A stretch of 64,000 bases of DNA from Dermanyssus gallinae (Eukaryota; Arthropoda; Arachnida; Mesostigmata; Dermanyssidae). Each line of letters begins with the position of its first letter. Position 1 is the stretch's first letter. The DNA is taken from the NCBI GenBank assembly GCA_003439945.1, contig QVRM01002211.1, positions 50,724-114,723 on the forward strand. Direction: 5' to 3'. A model generated the notes under the pieces. That model was not told the origin of the DNA. It saw only the letters and a program-made list of their open reading frames with translations, and searched no databases. Position numbers and translations under genes: made by a program. Positions 49,001 through 55,000 of the stretch are shown here, piece by piece.

Positions 49001-52000
49001 TAGGGTCATTAAGTCAATGCATCTCTATTTGAAGGCTTGAACCATCAGCTGTTTTTAACTACGCAATGACTATTGAAAATCGGCTTGAAATTGAGTAAAA
49101 TTTTGTACCTATTGGTAATGTATCTACTGACTCTACCAAGGTGGGCAGATAAAATCTCAAAAATGAATACATGTAAAATGCAAGATGGATGCATGCGTAG
49201 TCCGTTAACATTTTGTGGTCTGTTCCAATGTAAGCTAGCCTGTGAAAAGGCACCCCATCTAAATAACGACTTTTGGCAAGTAATTAATTGTTGTTACGGC
49301 AGGTCGACTTTAATTGCGTTTGATTTGTCATTGGCCTCAATCACTATCGGTTACTAACGAAATCCTTACAACTGTTGTTTTAACCGACAAACCGCACTGT
49401 GCGTGCTTAGTCGGATGCCGTTCTGATCAGCGATGCGGTCTCGATGAGGCGTGTGTCAACGGAATCTGTCAGAATCCTTGCTCCGTGTTTGGAGCATGCG
49501 GTCGGAACGCTCTCTGCACTCCAGTCAATCATCATGCCGATTGCATATGCCTGCCAGGACACCGCGGTAATCCGGCAGTGGTATGCGTCAAAGACGAACC
49601 GAAGCCGGAATGCACTCGAGACATCGAGTGTCCCCTTGGATTCATCTGTGACAACCAGCATTGCATAGGTTCGTATTGATTGTTTCTCTATACAATCGAG
49701 GTGGTGGCCCATTGATCTTGAGCTTGACCGAGCGAACAGCTAGAGGCGTGCACTCAATATAATGCGTCCGCTGCAGATGGTTGATCGGTCATTGCACGAA
49801 ATAATAAATATATATCGTTGTGATATTAGGATAACGAAATAAAGCTGAGTACAGTTTGTTTTTGGATGCTTGCTTAGCGCGGCGAATTGGCGTTCGATAG
49901 ACTAATCTTTAGCGATGTATCGTACGATGTTCCAGAGGGATGTCGCCACGACAACAATTGCGCCGACGATCGGGCATGCATTAACGGCCAGTGTGAACTC
50001 GTGTGCCGATTGCCGAATGCCTGCGGGATCAACGCACTCTGCCAGCCCCGCAACCACCACGCGATCTGCTCGTGCACACCGGGCTTCCAGGGCGACGCCC
50101 GTACCGAATGCAAGGAACTTCGCGACTCCGGCGGTTGTCTGCACGACAGCGATTGCGCTGTCGGACTCATCTGCGAAGCAGCTGTGTGTGTACCCGGATG
50201 CCGCACAGATCACCATTGCGGCTTTCTGCAGGCGTGCATCCGACAGAGCTGCCAGGACCCGTGCAAACAGTACGGCGCCTGTGGGCTTAATGCTGTCTGC
50301 CGCGCATGGAACCATGACCGCATATGCAGCTGCCTACCGGAGTACACCGGTGACCCAAAGCACCACTGCGTCAAGGTACTCCCGCCGCCACCGGAATGTG
50401 TCCACGATCCCGAATGTCACCACGGCCGCATTTGCGAGCTGAACAAGTGTGTCGTCGGCTGTCGCTCGGACGCCAACTGTCCAATCGACGAGCAATGCAT
50501 CAACCGTCAGTGTCAGAACCCCTGTCTGCGTTCCGGCGTCTGCGGACGAAACTCACTCTGCTCTGCCATTCAGCATCGAGAACTCTGCACGTGCGATCCC
50601 GGCTACACCGGCGATCCCGCCATCGCGTGCGAGAAGGTGCCGGACGGCTTCTGTCGTCGCGACGAAGAGTGTGGCTACGGCGAAATCTGTCACGCGTCTC
50701 GGTGCATTTCCGGCTGCCGAAGTCACAGCCAGTGCCCGTTCGACAAGGCCTGTATCAACCGTCTCTGTCAGGACCCCTGCCTCATCGGCGGAGTTTGCGG
50801 CACCAACACCAAATGTCATGCGGCCAACCACGAAGCGATCTGCAACTGCTTGCCAGGCTACACCGGCGACCCGCTCGCACGCTGCGAGCTCGTGCCGAAG
50901 CCCGAATGCTATCAGGACCTCGATTGCGGAAAGGGTTACGTCTGTGTCGGCGGCAGTTGCAAGGACATTAATGAGTGCCTTCACGGTCGTGGTCCGTGCG
51001 GCCATGGCGCCATCTGTAACAACCTGCCCGGTAGCTACCAGTGTAGCTGCCCCAGCGGACTCATCGGTGACCCGTACCATGAGCGCTGCCGGCAGAGAAT
51101 TGAAGGCTGTGCCCGCGATGACGACTGCAAAGACTACGAGGCCTGCGACCGAGTCACGGAACAGTGTTACGACGTCTGCCACAAACCGGGCGTGTGCGGC
51201 CGCGGCGCCGAATGCCGAGGTCTGCAACACCGTCCCGAATGCACCTGCCCCAGTGGGCTTCGAGGAAATCCGCACGTTGAGTGCTCCGTTGCCAGAGGCT
51301 GCGTGCATCACCACGAGTGCCCAGGAAACTTGCAGTGTCTCGGCGAGTACTGCGGCTGCCCACGGCCGTTCCAGCAACGGGGCTTCTTCTGCATCCTCAC
51401 CTCGCACAACTGCTCTACAACCGATCCCTGTTCGGATAACCAGGAATGTATCTACGATGGGCCAGCGCATACAGGATTCTGTGTCTGTCCGCGCGGTTTC
51501 GTCCTCATGCCGAACGGTATCTGCCGGGATATTAACGAATGCGACCAGCTGCCGTTCCCGTGTGCACCAGGCGCACAATGCTACAACAAGATCGGATCCT
51601 TCGAATGTGTCTGCCCGACCGGGACAAGCGGAGAACCGTACCAGGCGGGCTGCGAGCCGCCAAAGGGAGAATGCACAACCGACAATGACTGTCCAGACCA
51701 CAAGGCGTGCGACGTATCCATACTGAAGTGTTACGATCCCTGCCTTGTGCTCGACGCCTGCGGCCACAATGCGCGTTGCCGAGCGGTTCACCACAAGGCG
51801 CAGTGCGAATGTCCACCCGGGCACACTGGAAACCCTAAAAGTCACTGCTACAAACTCATTGGATGCCCGCACGAATTCCAGTGTCCCGGAAATCTGCTCT
51901 GTCTGGACGGTTACTGTGGCTGTCCGCCTGATTTCCATCGACGACTCGACTACTGTTTCAGGACCAGCCACAACTGCACCACAACGAATCCCTGCGATCG

Positions 52001-55000
52001 ACATAACGAAGAGTGTGTGTACGTCGGCCGCCAGGACGGTTTCTGCGTCTGTCCCCGAGGATTCCGAATCACACCGAACGACGACTGTGTCGACATCAAC
52101 GAGTGCGTCGAAATAACGCCATGCGGCCAGGCTGCTGACTGCGTCAATCTGCCCGGCACTTACGAGTGCGCCTGTCCGCCAGAGCACGAAGGCGACCCGT
52201 ACAAGGGCGCCTGCTCGCGCATCGAACCACCGAAGCCGCGCTGCACGACGGACGATGACTGTCCGCTGCACGAGGCCTGCGAGCGCTCGATTCCCGACTG
52301 CCGCGATCCGTGTCTGGCCGATGTGTGCGGCATCGATGCGATCTGCCGCGTTCAGAGCCACCGGCACACCTGCACCTGTCCAGCGGGATACACAGGCGAT
52401 CCGCTGGTGCGCTGCGTCAAGATTGAAATATGCGGCATCGACTACAACTGCCCGGGCAATCTGATCTGTCTCGACGACCACACGTGTGGCTGTCCGACCA
52501 ACCTGGAGCGACGTGGAGACTTCTGTATCGCGGAATCGCGAAACTGCACCACCACCAATCCTTGTCACAAGAACGAAGACTGCATCTACGTCGGCCCGAA
52601 GGACGGCTTCTGCGTGTGTCCACGTGGATTCAGACACCAGCCCGATTTCACCTGCATCGATATCAACGAGTGCATCGAGCTGCCCGATCCGTGCGCCCGC
52701 AATGCGCTATGCACCAACACGCAGGGCGGCTACGAGTGCCAGTGTCCGCCGGGCACCGTCGGCGATCCGTACATCCGCGGCTGCGAGAAGCTAGAAGAAG
52801 GCTGTAAAAGTAACGACGACTGTCCCAACGACAAGATCTGCGATCACGGCACGAAACAGTGCGTCTCGCCGTGCTTCGTGTGCGGCCCGTCAGCCATCTG
52901 CACCGTGACGAACCATGTGGCTCTCTGCACGTGCCCGCCCGAGCTCATCGGAGACCCGTACGACAAGATTCATGGCTGCTACGTTCCGCCGCCAGCCAAG
53001 ACCGAACCGCCGGTTCAGGATACGCCGCCGGGCGGACTCGACGTCATGTGTCTTGCTGACGGTGTCCAAGTACTCATCTCGCTGGACAACTTCAACGGCG
53101 TCGTGTACGTGAAGGGACACAGTCAGGACGAAAGCTGCCGACGAATCATCGCCAACAGCAACGCCCGAGAGACGATCGACTTTAAGGTTCTCTTCAACTC
53201 GTGCGGACTAGTCCACATTAATGGCGAGGCGTCATTTGTACTGGTCATTCAGAAACATCCCAAGCTGGTGACCTACCGTGCCCGCGCTTACCATATCAAA
53301 TGCGTCTACAACACAGGCGAGCGTACCGTTACGCTGGGCTTTAACGTTAGCATGATAACGACGTCCGGAACGATTGCCAACACTGGTCCGCCGCCCACGT
53401 GCCAGATGCAAATCTGTACTGTCGACGGCAAAGAAGTCTCGCAGGCCGAAATTGGAGATGACCTACTTCTTAAGGTCACCGTACAGCCGCATGGTATGTC
53501 GCCGCACTTTGAACCTTTCTGTCTGTCTTTCGATAGTTTTTTGCGAGGTTCGGGAAAAATGCTTTATGCACACCCAGCGCAGATGTCGGTGCCTGGGCGT
53601 GAAGAAGCGCGAGAATAGTGTGGGACTTCCCGATGTTATGGAGTTACCCTTATACTAACAAACTCTAATCCTCAATTACCACCCCGCCGGAGTTCGGAAC
53701 TGTTTGATTACTGTTCGGTACTGCCTTTCTAAAGCTGAATATCAGCTAGAACGCATATCTAGCGATGCTAAACTACATTTTTGTCAGCAGACAACCCCAT
53801 TGTCTATGTTCTTTAATTATGAAGGTATCACACTTATACATACATAGTGTATTGTATTGGACCAAAGCCTATAACGGTGGTTTATTGTAGGCGTGGTTGA
53901 GACTTACATGGCAGCACTAACTAAGCGATGACAACTGTATTGACAGAAATCTACGGCGGCTTTGCGCGAGGTTGTATTGCCAAGACGATGGAAGATGACG
54001 AGGAAGTTCAGTACGAGGTGACCGACAATAACGGTTGTGCCACGGACACCTCGATCTTTGACAACTGGAGTTACGATCCTGAAAGCAAGGTTCTGATGGC
54101 TCGTTTCAATGCCTTCAAGTTCCCTTCGTCAAACAATCTTCGATTCCAGTGTAGCATCCGAGTATGCTTCGGTTCCTGCCCGCCAGTACACTGTCAGGGT
54201 GTGGACGCATTTGGCCGCCGACGACGACGTCGACGACAAGCGTCTGGCGTTGCAGGAGGCTCGGATCTGAATCCCGGCTCGATTGGATTCCAGGTAAGTT
54301 CATGGAACTTTCATTCTAAATGCGTCACGCCTAGCCAAATACTGATCGACGTGCGTGTACGGCTTGAATAGCCTCTGATAAATGTATAGCCAAAATTGCC
54401 AGTGCCAGTCACTAATGCAATGTTTCGACCTTCATACTATTCAGGTTCTGAACGCGTCGCTGAAAATAAGAGGAGCAAATGTTACAATAGCCCCTTCGGC
54501 ATATCGATTCGAATCATGACAAGAGGGCTTCTTTTTGTAGAAGTGTGCTCTTTTTTATATTTTCTGTAAGGCTGTTTGTTGCCTGTGTACAGTTTTTTCA
54601 TGTCATGGCTAATTTTTCATCCACTCCGGCATTTACCTTGTCTAAATTGGAAACCATGCAAACCAATATAAGAGTGGCCGGTCTGGGTCGTGACCCCAGT
54701 CTTCCCGAATGCAAGGCAAAGGCTTTACCACTAAGCCATTTTGCTAGGTCTGAAACGCAGCTTGCCGTCCTTGCATTCCTCTAGAAGATTTTTCCAAAAT
54801 GTAAAAACGAATTTCTCTTTACTTTTGTTTAGTTTTGTGCTACCTCCTCAACAGATTGCGAAACTTCACAGCACACTTCAACACGTAACCTACATATGTC
54901 AACTTTTAGCTGCTAATTAGTGTCGTTCGGCGTCGTCCCAACCAAACGACTTGTAGGACGGCGGCGGCGGCGGCGCGACTAGTGCTCACGGTTTCCGTAG

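Noticed and set aside
50553..52637. 694-codon minus-strand frame opposite exon 24
   Set aside because: Same reason: composition-driven antisense frame without any family feature.
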